Below are positions 25,694 to 34,042 of a stretch of DNA of 64,000 nt, piece after piece; within the stretch, counting starts at the first letter, position 1; every line of letters starts with the position of its first letter. The notes under the pieces were generated by a model that made no database searches, was not told where the DNA came from, and saw nothing but the letters and a program-made list of their open reading frames with translations. The position numbers and the translations under genes are program-made. The DNA is from Catellatospora bangladeshensis (GTDB taxonomy: Bacteria; Actinomycetota; Actinomycetes; Mycobacteriales; Micromonosporaceae). The stretch covers positions 124,001 through 188,000 of the forward strand of contig NZ_BONF01000008.1 in NCBI RefSeq assembly GCF_016862575.1, written 5' to 3'.

Positions 25694-26746
25694 TCAGAAG
25701 CCGGGGCGGAAGGTCATGGTGGGGGCGTCGGACATGATCGAGGAGCTGTCGACGGGGCGGCTGCTGGCGAGGGCGCCGACGCGGCCGATCTCGACGCCGG
25801 GGAACAGCTCGACGATGTCGGAGACGCCGAGCTGGCGGCTGGCGCCGCGGCTGAGCTGCAGCTCGCCGTCGGCCGCGCCGCCGAGGCGGACCAGGGTGCC
25901 GTTCATGCTCAGGTCGGTCACCGAGACGCCCTGCGGGGTCAGCGCCATCGACACGTGGGCGCGGCTCACCTTGGCCCGCGCGTCCTCGCTCAGCCACGGG
26001 CCGAGCTGTACGCCGATCTGCCCCTGACCGCCGTCGGGCGCGCGGCCCACCACGACCGGACCGGCCGCGGTCACCACGAAACGGGTCCGGATCACGCCGT
26101 CCACCCGCACCGCGAGCACCTGCTGCGGCGGGCGCGGGCCGTTGTCGCCGAGCGGCACCTCGTGCCGGCCGCAGACGGGCTGGCCGTTGCGCAGGCGGGG
26201 CACGGGCTGGCCGCTGCCGCGGCGGGCCGGGCCGAAGTTGGCGCAGTCGGGGTCCGGGCAGTGCCACCAGCGGGCCATCAGCTGGCGGCCGACCGGGGAC
26301 GGGCCCGACGGCATCGGGCCGCGCGGCTGCAGCACGGTGCCGCCCGCGCCGGGCAGCGGCGACCACACCGCGGGCAGCACCCGCGAGATGATCGGCAGGC
26401 CGGTCAGCTCGGAGACCTCGATGACGCGCGGCGCGGCGCCGGGCACCACCTCGACCACGCCGTCGTCGGCCCAGCGGCGCATGACCATACGCTCGTTGGA
26501 GGTGAGGTCCTGGTTGGAGAGCAGGGACTTGTCGACGACGCAGTACGCCGAGACGTGCTCCTCGCCGACCTGGCGGGCCAGCGCGTCCACCACCATGCCC
26601 AGCCGCACCAGGTTGGCCGGGCGGCCGCCGTCCAGGTCGGCACAGTAGATCAACTCAGCCACGTCGAGCACGCCAGCGGCGAGCCCCGGGTCGGTGCCCA
26701 GCCGCCGTTCGATCGCATCCAGCACCTGACTGACCTCGAACCTCAT
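25694..26746 (-). CDS. FHA-domain protein with central Cys cluster
   Basis: A 350-residue cytoplasmic protein. Residues 1-130 are an alpha/beta region of unknown type (MRFEVSQVLDAIERRLGTDP, ELIYCADLDGGRP). About 155-210 holds a candidate zinc site, HCPDPDCANFG followed by VCGRHEVPLG. Residues about 225-325 form an FHA domain: VVGRAP, the phosphothreonine-contact stretch KVSRAHVSM and LSMNGTLVRL. FHA domains bind phosphothreonine peptides and partner with Ser/Thr kinases, none of which lies in this window. ATG 26746 is preferred over a longer frame (26791) since the domain pattern starts there and TAGGGT lies eight bases upstream. Confidence 0.75.
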   Translation of the reverse strand: MRFEVSQVLDAIERRLGTDPGLAAGVLDVAELIYCADLDGGRPANLVRLGMVVDALARQVGEEHVSAYCVVDKSLLSNQDLTSNERMVMRRWADDGVVEVVPGAAPRVIEVSELTGLPIISRVLPAVWSPLPGAGGTVLQPRGPMPSGPSPVGRQLMARWWHCPDPDCANFGPARRGSGQPVPRLRNGQPVCGRHEVPLGDNGPRPPQQVLAVRVDGVIRTRFVVTAAGPVVVGRAPDGGQGQIGVQLGPWLSEDARAKVSRAHVSMALTPQGVSVTDLSMNGTLVRLGGAADGELQLSRGASRQLGVSDIVELFPGVEIGRVGALASSRPVDSSSIMSDAPTMTFRPGF

Positions 26747-26754
26747 AGGGACAG

Positions 26755-26760
26755 ACCCTA
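26755..26760 (-). promoter_or_regulatory. Putative leaderless -10 box of the FHA gene
   Basis: On the minus strand TAGGGT is followed by eight bases and the ATG at 26746, with no ribosome site between. Confidence 0.35.
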
Positions 26761-26815
26761 GGTTCGCGGCGCGACCTGCCGCAACCCGCAAGATGGCTAG
26801 GTCACAGGCGGTGGT

Positions 26816-27319
26816 CTATGCGGTCGGGCCGAATCCGGCAGGCCGGGTCGGCGGCGTGCTGCTGGGCGGGGGCGGAGGCGGCGGTGCGGCGGGCGCCGCG
26901 GGCGGGGTGCCCGGCACGGGCGGCGGTCCCCCGGCGGGCGTGGCGGATCCGGCCGCCCGCGCCGCGTCGAGCACCCGCGCCTTCTCGGCGGCGAACTCGG
27001 CGTCGGTCAGCTTGCCCCGGTCGTGCAGGTCCGACAGCAGGCTGAGCTGCTGCGCGGTGTCGGTCGGCGCGTACTTCGCGACGAACTCACGGCTGGCCTC
27101 GTCCATCGCCTTCCGCTCCTGCGGGGTGGCCCCGGGCTGCCGAAAGATCAGGTAGATCAGGGTGCCGAGGAACGGCATCAGGATCACGATCACGATCCAC
27201 AGCGCCTTCAGCCAGCCGGACAGGTCGTCGCGACGGAAGATGTCGATGATCGCGAAGGCCCAGATCAGCAGCAGCGGGATGAAGATCAGCAACAGCCAGA
27301 AGACATCCCAGAAGTCCAT
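26816..27319 (-). CDS. PLDc_N/SHOCT membrane protein
   Basis: A 167-residue protein. Two helices (FWLLLIFIPLLLIWAFAIIDIFRR and LWIVIVILMPFLGTLIYLIF) make the phospholipase-D-nuclease N-terminal-like (PLDc_N) hairpin without any PLD catalytic domain. Residues about 90-125 (QLSLLSDLHDRGKLTDAEFAAEKARVL) are a SHOCT domain, a short C-terminal oligomerisation motif. The last 45 residues are Pro/Ala-rich and end in a poly-Pro tract. ATG is preceded by AAGGGGGA. Function is unknown; such proteins are common beside envelope genes. Confidence 0.78.
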   Translation of the reverse strand: MDFWDVFWLLLIFIPLLLIWAFAIIDIFRRDDLSGWLKALWIVIVILMPFLGTLIYLIFRQPGATPQERKAMDEASREFVAKYAPTDTAQQLSLLSDLHDRGKLTDAEFAAEKARVLDAARAAGSATPAGGPPPVPGTPPAAPAAPPPPPPPSSTPPTRPAGFGPTA

Positions 27320-27380
27320 CTTTCCCCCTTTGTGGCAACTACGCCCATTCTGTCGGGCAGAGCTGCCGGAGGGGAGAGAA

Positions 27381-30300
27381 CTACCGCATCCGGCCTACCG
27401 CGGCCCGCAGGCGAGCCACGTCCCGGCGGCTGCGCTCGTACGTGATGGCCAGCGCGAGCAGCACCGCGCCGCCCACCGCGATGGGCACCCAGGTCGGCAG
27501 CAGCCGCGACACCAGCAGCAGCTCGTGCAGCGCCAGCACCAGCAGCACGGCGCCGCCCAGCAGCACCGGCGCCTGCAGCCGCCGGACCGCGCCGAACACG
27601 GTCACCGCCAGCGCCCCGGCCCCCAGCAGCAGCCGCCGCAGCGGCGTGCCGCCCTCGTCGGTCAGCGCCCCGGCCAGGCTCGGCAGCAGCGCCGCGGCCA
27701 GCGCGGGACCGGCGAACAGCCAGCTCGACAGCTCCGGGCGGCGGCGTGCGGCATACCAGCCGACGCCGACCGCGAGCAGCGCCACCGGCAGCGTGTACGC
27801 CTCCAGCACCCCGACGCCCTCCGCGAAGAGGATCACCCACCAGGCCAGTGCCTCCAGCACCGCCGCGGCGGCCGCCCGGACCAGCCGCTCCCCCGCCGGG
27901 GCGCGCAGCACGGTCAGCCCGATCGCCACCCCCCACAGCGCCAGCACCAGCGCGCTCGGGCGGCCCTGCCCGTGGCACAGGGTCAGCGCGACCAGCGCCG
28001 CCGAGTGCGCCGCCGCCTCCGCCGCGGCCCGCTGCTCGCGCGCGAACGGCGCGTACGCCAGCCCCAGCACCAGCGCCGCGACCCCGAGCACCAGGTACGC
28101 GGTGAACTCGGTGCGCAGCTCGGCGGCCTCGCCGACGGCGATCGCCAGCAGCACCTTCACCGCCGCACCGGTCAGCCAGCCGGCCGTGCGCACGGCTCGC
28201 GCCCGCGCGCCCACCGCGATCGCGCTCAGCGCGACCGTCACCAGCGCCAGCCCCGCGATGGTGGACCACTTCTCGGCCAGCAGCCCGGCCAGCCCGACGC
28301 CCGTGAGCAGCACCCCGTAGAGGGCGCCGGGCAGCGTCAGCACACCGGCCGGGCGCAGCGCGACCAGCACCAGCAGCGCCGTGCCGAGCACCAGCTGCAC
28401 CGCGCTGACCGTCGGCCAGGGCGCGTCCGCCGCGGCCAGCGCGACCAGCACGGCGACCCCGGCGGTCAGCCCCGCCGCCGCCAGGGCCGGCCGGAGGCCG
28501 GATGCGATCCTGCCCGCCGGTGCCTCCGCGTCCGCCGAGGACTTGCGAGCCGGTCGCCAGAACCAGAACGCCACTGCGGGCACCAGCAGGAACAGTGCGA
28601 TCGCGGGCGCCCACGGCAGCTGATCGATCGGATACGCGCACAGCCCGGTCCCGGCCGGGTCACCCGCCCAGATGTGGGTGAGCCAGGTCAGCGGTTCGAT
28701 GAAGACGCGGTGCAGGGCCTGCCCGCACAGCAGCAGGGTCAGCGCCAGCACGGCCTGGGCGGGCAGCTCGGCCCGCGCCCAGCGCGCCTGCACGCCGACC
28801 AGTGCCAGCGCGAGCGTGCACAGCGCCGCATAGACCGGATAAGCGTCCTGCCCCCAGGCGGCGGGCAGCGCCCACAGCGCGCCGACCAGCCCGCCGACCA
28901 CCGCGAAGTCGCGCAGCCGGGCCGGGGACAGGTACACCCACAGCGGCATCAGCACGGCCGCGGCCAGCATCGCCCGGCGCGCCCACAGGTCGTCGACGCC
29001 CGCCGCGGCGACGATGCTGTGCACCGCGGGCGGCAGCAGCGCCAGCGCCACCGCCCCGGCCGACCCGCCGACGGCGAACGGCGCGCCGGTCCGCGTCCGC
29101 GCCACCGCGGCCGCACCCAGCCCGAGCAGCACCACCACGGACAGCGCCACGGCCGAGTGCACGGGCGAGCGCGCCCCCACCAGCAGCGCGTGCGCCGCCA
29201 GCAGCGCGGCCGCACCGCCCCACAGCGCCCCGTTGCGGCGCAGCAGCAGCGCGATCGCCAGCGCACCGGCCGCCACCACCAGGTCGATCACGAGCGGTGC
29301 CCACGAGCTGAGCGGCGGGTTGTCCGGCAGCGCCAGCGCGAGCAGCACCAGCGTCGCGGCCGTCACCCAGGCGCGCACCGGCAGCCTGGTCAGCGCCCAG
29401 GCCGCGCCGGCCGTCAGTACCAGCGCCACCAGCGGCTGCCAGGAGTACGCCCCCTCGAACGGCACGTGCATGGCGTCCCACCACGGCGTGGCGTCCACGA
29501 CGGACCGCCAGCCGATCAGCAGCGCCCAGCCCGCGACCAGCGGCGCGGGCACGCACACCGCGACGATCGCGCCGACGCGCACGCCGTCGGCGACCATGGA
29601 CAGGCGCTCGGGCAACCGCCGCCGCAGCACCACGGCCAGGGCCGCGACCAGCGCCGCCGCGACCGCCGCCACCAGCAGCCAGTGCTTCGGCCACCACACC
29701 ATCGCCGGGCGGGCCACCGCGGCGAACAGCGCCAGCGTCAGCATGGCACCGGCCACCGAGCGGCTGAGGACGGCCGCGGTGCCGGTGACCTGCCACAGCC
29801 CGGCGGCCAGCACCCCGGCCGTCGCCAGCAGCACCAGCCCACCGGTCGCCGCGGTGTCCACCTCCGTGCCGAGCAGCCACGCGAACAGCGCCACCACCGC
29901 GCCCACCACGAGCGCGCCGCAGTAACCCAGCATCGCCAGCACCCGCAGCGCCACCAGCCCGGCCAGCGGCGCCGCAGGCACGGCAGCGCCATCCGCCGTC
30001 GCGGCCTCAGCGGTCGACGCCTCCTCAGCGGTCGACGCAGCCTCAGCGTTCGAGGCGGCCTCAGCGGCGGGCGCGGTCTCAGCGGCGGGCGCGGGAGCGC
30101 GTAGAGCGCGGTAGAGCAGGAGGTTGCCGAGCGCGACGGCCAGGAAGACCGCCGACCAGCCCGCGATGTCGATCGAGGATTCCACGAAGAACAGCGGCAG
30201 CACGGGCTGCGCTGCGAGCAGCGCGCCGAACCGCGTCGCGGCGGTGCCGACGGCCCGCGCGTATCCGTAGCCGAGCAGCGCGGTGAAGGCGGCGACGCTG

Positions 30301-30974
30301 CCCGCGTAGAAGGCCGGATCCCAGGTGTCGGCGACGCCGCCGAGGTTGACGTACCAGACGGCATACCCGTCGAGGACCACCAGCAGCAGGCCCAGCGCGG
30401 CGAAGGTCTCCGCGGTGCCGGTCAGCGCGCGGCGGCGCACCAGCGGCGGCACGGCCAGCATGCCGAGCGTGAGCACGCCCAGGATCAGCGCCCGGCCGGT
30501 GACGTCGAACGCCGCCCAGGCCACCGCGGTGAACACGATCGCGGCGATGCCCAGCAGCAGGCCACCCAGCACGAACAGCAGGTTCTGCACGGTACGCGGC
30601 GAGGACTCCGGGCCGCGCCCGGCCTGCGGCGGCAGTGCCGTCCCCGCGGCGGGCGGCCGGGTGGCCGTGGTCGGCGGCAGGGTGAGCAGCGTGGACTGGT
30701 GCGCGCGCTCGCGGGCGACCGCGGTGCGCACCGCCGTGGCGTGCAGCTCCCGGTCCCGGCGGACCTGCGCGAGCTGCGCCGACAGCGACTCGTACGCGCT
30801 GCGCGCCTGCTCCACCTGCGGCACCAGCTCCGCGATACGCGCGTCGTGCGCCAGCACCGCCGCGGCGTTCGCATCGGGCGCGCGACCACAACCTGGGCAC
30901 GGTCCGGCCAAGGTCGCGGTCTGGCCGCACACGGGGCAGGGGTACGTCGACGCGGGCTCCATGCGCGACAGCAT
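27381..30974 (-). CDS. SCO7613-type giant polytopic membrane protein with N-terminal zinc ribbon
   Basis: A 1197-residue protein of unknown function. The N-terminus has a CPVCG...CPGCG zinc ribbon (C13, C16, C26, C29), then a coiled-coil-like segment (about 40-90, IAELVPQVEQARSAYESLSAQLAQVRRDRE) and a Pro/Arg linker. From about 130 to the end it consists almost entirely of hydrophobic helices, some 30 or more. A cytoplasmic insertion near 295-330 is a run of EAAS(T/N)A hexapeptides. The overall design is that of the SCO7613 C-terminal-domain membrane proteins of actinomycetes. ATG 30974 or 30962 (four codons later) could be the start; neither has a ribosome site, so it may depend on coupling to the gene ending 16 bases upstream. 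Confidence 0.72.
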   Translation of the reverse strand: MLSRMEPASTYPCPVCGQTATLAGPCPGCGRAPDANAAAVLAHDARIAELVPQVEQARSAYESLSAQLAQVRRDRELHATAVRTAVARERAHQSTLLTLPPTTATRPPAAGTALPPQAGRGPESSPRTVQNLLFVLGGLLLGIAAIVFTAVAWAAFDVTGRALILGVLTLGMLAVPPLVRRRALTGTAETFAALGLLLVVLDGYAVWYVNLGGVADTWDPAFYAGSVAAFTALLGYGYARAVGTAATRFGALLAAQPVLPLFFVESSIDIAGWSAVFLAVALGNLLLYRALRAPAPAAETAPAAEAASNAEAASTAEEASTAEAATADGAAVPAAPLAGLVALRVLAMLGYCGALVVGAVVALFAWLLGTEVDTAATGGLVLLATAGVLAAGLWQVTGTAAVLSRSVAGAMLTLALFAAVARPAMVWWPKHWLLVAAVAAALVAALAVVLRRRLPERLSMVADGVRVGAIVAVCVPAPLVAGWALLIGWRSVVDATPWWDAMHVPFEGAYSWQPLVALVLTAGAAWALTRLPVRAWVTAATLVLLALALPDNPPLSSWAPLVIDLVVAAGALAIALLLRRNGALWGGAAALLAAHALLVGARSPVHSAVALSVVVLLGLGAAAVARTRTGAPFAVGGSAGAVALALLPPAVHSIVAAAGVDDLWARRAMLAAAVLMPLWVYLSPARLRDFAVVGGLVGALWALPAAWGQDAYPVYAALCTLALALVGVQARWARAELPAQAVLALTLLLCGQALHRVFIEPLTWLTHIWAGDPAGTGLCAYPIDQLPWAPAIALFLLVPAVAFWFWRPARKSSADAEAPAGRIASGLRPALAAAGLTAGVAVLVALAAADAPWPTVSAVQLVLGTALLVLVALRPAGVLTLPGALYGVLLTGVGLAGLLAEKWSTIAGLALVTVALSAIAVGARARAVRTAGWLTGAAVKVLLAIAVGEAAELRTEFTAYLVLGVAALVLGLAYAPFAREQRAAAEAAAHSAALVALTLCHGQGRPSALVLALWGVAIGLTVLRAPAGERLVRAAAAAVLEALAWWVILFAEGVGVLEAYTLPVALLAVGVGWYAARRRPELSSWLFAGPALAAALLPSLAGALTDEGGTPLRRLLLGAGALAVTVFGAVRRLQAPVLLGGAVLLVLALHELLLVSRLLPTWVPIAVGGAVLLALAITYERSRRDVARLRAAVGRMR
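30001..30090 (-). repeat. In-gene 18-bp minisatellite
   Basis: About four to five degenerate units of 18 bases coding EAASNA, EAASTA, EEASTA, EAATAD within the giant membrane protein. The DNA shows CTCAGCGGTCGACGC twice. Confidence 0.6.
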
Positions 30975-30990
30975 GCCGCAGCCGCGCCAG

Positions 30991-32550
30991 TCAGGAATCC
31001 CCCGGCCGGTCGGCTGCTCCGTTCCCGCTGGCGGTGGGTGGTCCGGCAGCCGGTGGCGGCTCCTCGGCCGGCGGCGGCGCGGGCGGTGGTTCGTCCACGA
31101 CGGTCACCCCGTCCACGGCCGGGGGCACCGCGTACCGCACCGTCGGCGCGTCCGGGGACGGCTCGCCGCCCGGCGGGACCTCGGCCACGTCCGGGTGCGC
31201 GGGCAGCATGGAAGCCTCGTCCCCGGGGATCCCGGCGGGCGCGGGGGCGAGCACCGTGGCAGGCATGTGGCGGCCCAGGGTGAGCAGCAGCGTGGCGATC
31301 GCGGCGCAGACGAACGCCCAGATCGCGGTGGCCACCGACGGGCGGGCGAGCAGCCACCACGCGGCCAGCACACCCACCGCGACGGCGAACCAGCGGAAGT
31401 GGCGCCGCACGAACGCGCCCGCGCGCACCGCCCACGGCTGGCGGGCCAGCGGCACCACGGCCCGGTCGACGATCGCGTTGACGCCGCGGCGCAGCAGCAC
31501 CGCGGGGCGCGAGGGCCCGGCCAGCAGCGCCCAGAGCACCCCGAGCAGCGCCGCCACCAGCACCGTCACGAGCGCGGTGAGCAGGAAACGGATCAGGGTG
31601 TCGTACACGTCGAGCGCGACGCCGGCGTTGAGCCCGCGTTCGGTCGCGCGCTGCATGACCCGGTCGCGCACCACCTGGTTGGTGAGCAGGGCAGCGCCGA
31701 GCAGCACAGCGCTGAGCAGCAGGCCGAGGATGAGCCCGCGCCGCCGGTTGGGCGCGGTCCACACGGCCAGGCCCAGCAGCGCCAGGGCCAGCGGCGGCAG
31801 CCAGGTGGCGCTGACGTCGAGCAGCCGGACGTAGCGCTGGATCTCCGGGAGCTGGTCCACCTGCGCGACGGTGTACGGGATGGACATGTCGGGGATGCGC
31901 GCGGCCAGGCCGAACCCGCGATCCACCAGCTCCTGCCGGGCTGCGGCGAGCACGGGGCCGAGGTCGATCACGATGTCGGTGCCGTTGGCGTGCAGCATCG
32001 GGCCGCCCTGCCCGGTGAGCAGGCCCGCCACGTTCTGGTGCGCCCTGCGGTTGACCTCGATCCACACGCTGGAGAAGCGGGGCGAGGTCACCACCTCGCC
32101 CACCACCTTGTGGATCTGGTTCTGCAGCCAGGAGCTGACGGCCGGGGTGACCAGGTCGATGATCGACTGTGCGCGCGGCAGGTCCACCGCCGCCGCGAGG
32201 TCGCCGGCGAGCTTCTCCAGCGGCAGCCGCGCCATGATCTCGTGGGTGACCCGGTCGGTGATCGCCGCCTGCACCTGCGGGTCGGAGGCCAGCGGGGCGA
32301 CCGTCTCCACATAGCGGTCGGTGTCGAGCAGTTCGGAGCGGGCATAGCGAGCCGTCACCGACGCCACCACCAGCACCGCGGCGAGCAGGGCGAGCAGCGT
32401 CGCCCCGATCCAGCGCGCGGTCCGGGCCGGGCGGCCCCGCGGGGCGGGCGGCGGCTCCGGCGTACGCGCTTCCTCGGCGCTCGCCTCGGCACCGGCCAGC
32501 CGCTGCTCCCACGCCGTCCGCGACGGCTCGTGTACCGGCTCGTCGGTCAT
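30991..32550 (-). CDS. Polytopic membrane protein with large extracytoplasmic domain, unknown function
   Basis: A 519-residue protein of a family I know only as hypothetical membrane proteins of actinomycetes. A cytoplasmic N-terminus (1-47) precedes TM1 (IGATLLALLAAVLVVASVTARY). A ~170-residue external region (DRYVETVAPLASDPQVQAAITDRVTHEI) is followed by four further helices (WLPPLALALLGLAVWTAP, GLILGLLLSAVLLGAALL, FLLTALVTVLVAALLGVLWALL, WFAVAVGVLAAWWLLA) and a Pro/Glu-rich cytoplasmic tail. Its ATG overlaps the stop of the SHOCT gene (ATGA), so it is co-translated in the DUF6325 operon. Confidence 0.68.
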   Translation of the reverse strand: MTDEPVHEPSRTAWEQRLAGAEASAEEARTPEPPPAPRGRPARTARWIGATLLALLAAVLVVASVTARYARSELLDTDRYVETVAPLASDPQVQAAITDRVTHEIMARLPLEKLAGDLAAAVDLPRAQSIIDLVTPAVSSWLQNQIHKVVGEVVTSPRFSSVWIEVNRRAHQNVAGLLTGQGGPMLHANGTDIVIDLGPVLAAARQELVDRGFGLAARIPDMSIPYTVAQVDQLPEIQRYVRLLDVSATWLPPLALALLGLAVWTAPNRRRGLILGLLLSAVLLGAALLTNQVVRDRVMQRATERGLNAGVALDVYDTLIRFLLTALVTVLVAALLGVLWALLAGPSRPAVLLRRGVNAIVDRAVVPLARQPWAVRAGAFVRRHFRWFAVAVGVLAAWWLLARPSVATAIWAFVCAAIATLLLTLGRHMPATVLAPAPAGIPGDEASMLPAHPDVAEVPPGGEPSPDAPTVRYAVPPAVDGVTVVDEPPPAPPPAEEPPPAAGPPTASGNGAADRPGDS

Positions 32551-32804
32551 GTGCCCAGCAGCCTTGCCTTGGCGGCCGCGAACTCGGTCGCGGTCAGCAC
32601 CCCGGCGGCGCGCAGGTCTGCCAGCTCGCCGAGCCGCTGGTGCTCGCGCACCGCCTGCCGGGCGGCCTCGCGCTGCGCGTCGTCGTGCCGTCCCCGGTCC
32701 GTCCAGGGGGTCGGCCCGCCCATCGGCCCCGCCACCGCGCAGGCGCGGGCGGCCGTGCCCAGCAGGCCCGGCCCGTACCGGGCCACCGGCGGCCGGCGCA
32801 GCAT
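32547..32804 (-). CDS. Small SHOCT-domain protein
   Basis: An 85-residue protein ending in a SHOCT motif (QRLGELADLRAAGVLTATEFAAAKARLLG). The first 35 residues (MLRRPPVARYGPGLLGTAARACAVAGPMGG) have the GPGLLGTAARTAVVAGT look common in actinobacterial SHOCT proteins. Start and stop are shared with neighbours: TGATG with the DUF6325 gene (32802-32806) and ATGA with the membrane protein (32547-32550). It is probably an oligomerising partner of one of the membrane proteins. Confidence 0.78.
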   Translation of the reverse strand: MLRRPPVARYGPGLLGTAARACAVAGPMGGPTPWTDRGRHDDAQREAARQAVREHQRLGELADLRAAGVLTATEFAAAKARLLGT

Positions 32805-33247
32805 CACGGCAGCCTCCCGCCCGCGGCCACGGCGGCCTCCTCGATCGCGTCCACCACCGGTCCCGGGATGCGCTCGGCCATCACGATCTCGCCGCCCGCC
32901 TCGTCGATGACGGTGCGCAGGCTGCTCAGCCACAGGTGCTCGAACAGCAGCACCAGCGCCTTCGCGCCGGGTCTGATCGTCTCCGCGAGATCGTGCACGT
33001 CCTGTTCGGAGATGAGCCCGTCGACCGCCTGGATGGCCGCGTCGATCGCCTCGAACTCGGCGTCGCCCTCGTACGCGCTCAGCTCGTGCGAGGTGACCGT
33101 GCCGTCGGCGGCGCGGTCCACCACCACCATGTCGATGATCCGGACGATCTCCTGGTCGACCAGGCGGTGCAGCTCGGGGCCGAGGCGGCGCCCGGGGAAG
33201 CCGCCGGTGAACTCGACGACCACGAACTCCAGCGGGCCCCTCTTCAT
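32804..33247 (-). CDS. DUF6325 family protein
   Basis: A 147-residue cytoplasmic protein opening MKRGPLEFVVVEF, followed by the charged FPGRRLGPELHRLVDQEIVRIIDMVVV. Then come SAYEGDAEFEAIDAAIQAVDGLISEQDVHDL and KALVLLFEHLWLSSLRTVIDEAGGEIV. This pattern matches actinobacterial DUF6325, usually encoded next to SHOCT proteins. ATG 33247 follows AGGGGGAG; it is the first gene of a coupled operon running to 27381. Function unknown; the acidic residues and lack of signal suggest a soluble regulator at the membrane. Confidence 0.78.
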   Translation of the reverse strand: MKRGPLEFVVVEFTGGFPGRRLGPELHRLVDQEIVRIIDMVVVDRAADGTVTSHELSAYEGDAEFEAIDAAIQAVDGLISEQDVHDLAETIRPGAKALVLLFEHLWLSSLRTVIDEAGGEIVMAERIPGPVVDAIEEAAVAAGGRLP

Positions 33248-33314
33248 CGCTCTCCCCCTCACTCCAGCCTGAGGCTACTCATCCGAAAAGGGAGAATTCT
33301 GGGATATTGCGAGA

Positions 33315-33320
33315 TATCTT
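33315..33320 (+). promoter_or_regulatory. Leaderless -10 box of the HdeD-like gene
   Basis: TATCTT followed by six bases and the ATG at 33327, inside a small dyad (GGGATAT...ATATCTTCCC, 33301-33323). No ribosome site is present. Confidence 0.5.
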
Positions 33321-33326
33321 CCCATC

Positions 33327-33932
33327 ATGAGTGATCCGTACGGAGACGCCGCACTGGAGACCGCGGCACTGCAGTCGTTCAAGCGGATGGCGATCTTCGG
33401 CGGGCTCGTGTCGCTGGCCGCCGGGCTCTTCCTCATCTTCTGGCCGGACAAGACGCTGCTCTTCCTCGTCACGCTGCTCGGCATCTGGCTGATCCTGGTC
33501 GGCATCTTCCGCGTCGCGGAGGGCTTGACCAGCAAGGGCGTCAGCGGCGGGCACCGCACCCTGATCGCGGTGGTCGGCGTGCTCTACGTGATCGTCGGCA
33601 TCCTGTGCCTGCGCCACCTGACCGGCACGGTCACCGTGCTCGCCGCGATCCTCGGCATCGTCTGGATCGTCGGCGGAGTGGCCGAGATCGCCACCGGCTT
33701 CGCCCGCACCCACGGCACCTGGCCGAAGATCGGCACCGTGCTGCTCGGCATCCTCAGCATCGTCGCCGGCCTGATCCTCTTCCTCTGGCCCGGCCCCACC
33801 CTGACCGTGCTCGTCTGGATCGCCGGCCTCTGGCTGATCGCCCTCGGCATCATCCAGCTCGTCCTCGGCATCGCCTCCGGCCGCTCCGCGAAGAAGACCA
33901 CCTCCGGCCCCATGGTCCCCGGCGTCGCCTGA
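33327..33932 (+). CDS. HdeD-family (DUF308) membrane protein
   Basis: A 201-residue protein with six hydrophobic segments in three pairs: MAIFGGLVSLAAGLFLIFWP, TLLFLVTLLGIWLILVGIFRV, LIAVVGVLYVIVGILCL, VLAAILGIVWIVGGVAEIA, VLLGILSIVAGLILFLWPGP and LIALGIIQLVLGIA. The repeated G-x-W-(L/I)-(I/V)-x-G-I motif and the FWPD/LWPGP turns are typical of DUF308/HdeD. In enterobacteria HdeD is linked to acid resistance, but in actinomycetes the role is not known. It faces a patatin gene with a palindromic hairpin between. Confidence 0.85.
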   Translation: MSDPYGDAALETAALQSFKRMAIFGGLVSLAAGLFLIFWPDKTLLFLVTLLGIWLILVGIFRVAEGLTSKGVSGGHRTLIAVVGVLYVIVGILCLRHLTGTVTVLAAILGIVWIVGGVAEIATGFARTHGTWPKIGTVLLGILSIVAGLILFLWPGPTLTVLVWIAGLWLIALGIIQLVLGIASGRSAKKTTSGPMVPGVA

Positions 33933-33946
33933 CCCTCACCGCCCTT

Positions 33947-34021
33947 GATCGTCCGACTTGCCAGGCACATGGGGGTATGGCGCCGCAAGATACGCCCACC
34001 TGCCAGGCAAGTCGAACGATC
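33947..34021. terminator. Long imperfect palindrome between convergent genes
   Basis: Arms 33947-33967 and 34001-34021 pair over 21 positions with two mismatches; the inner sequence continues pairing partially (GGGGTAT against ATACGCCC). It lies between the HdeD-like stop (33932) and the patatin stop (34043). It looks like a dispersed terminator-type repeat. Confidence 0.65.
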
Positions 34022-34042
34022 TTGATGCGGACGGGCGGCGGG

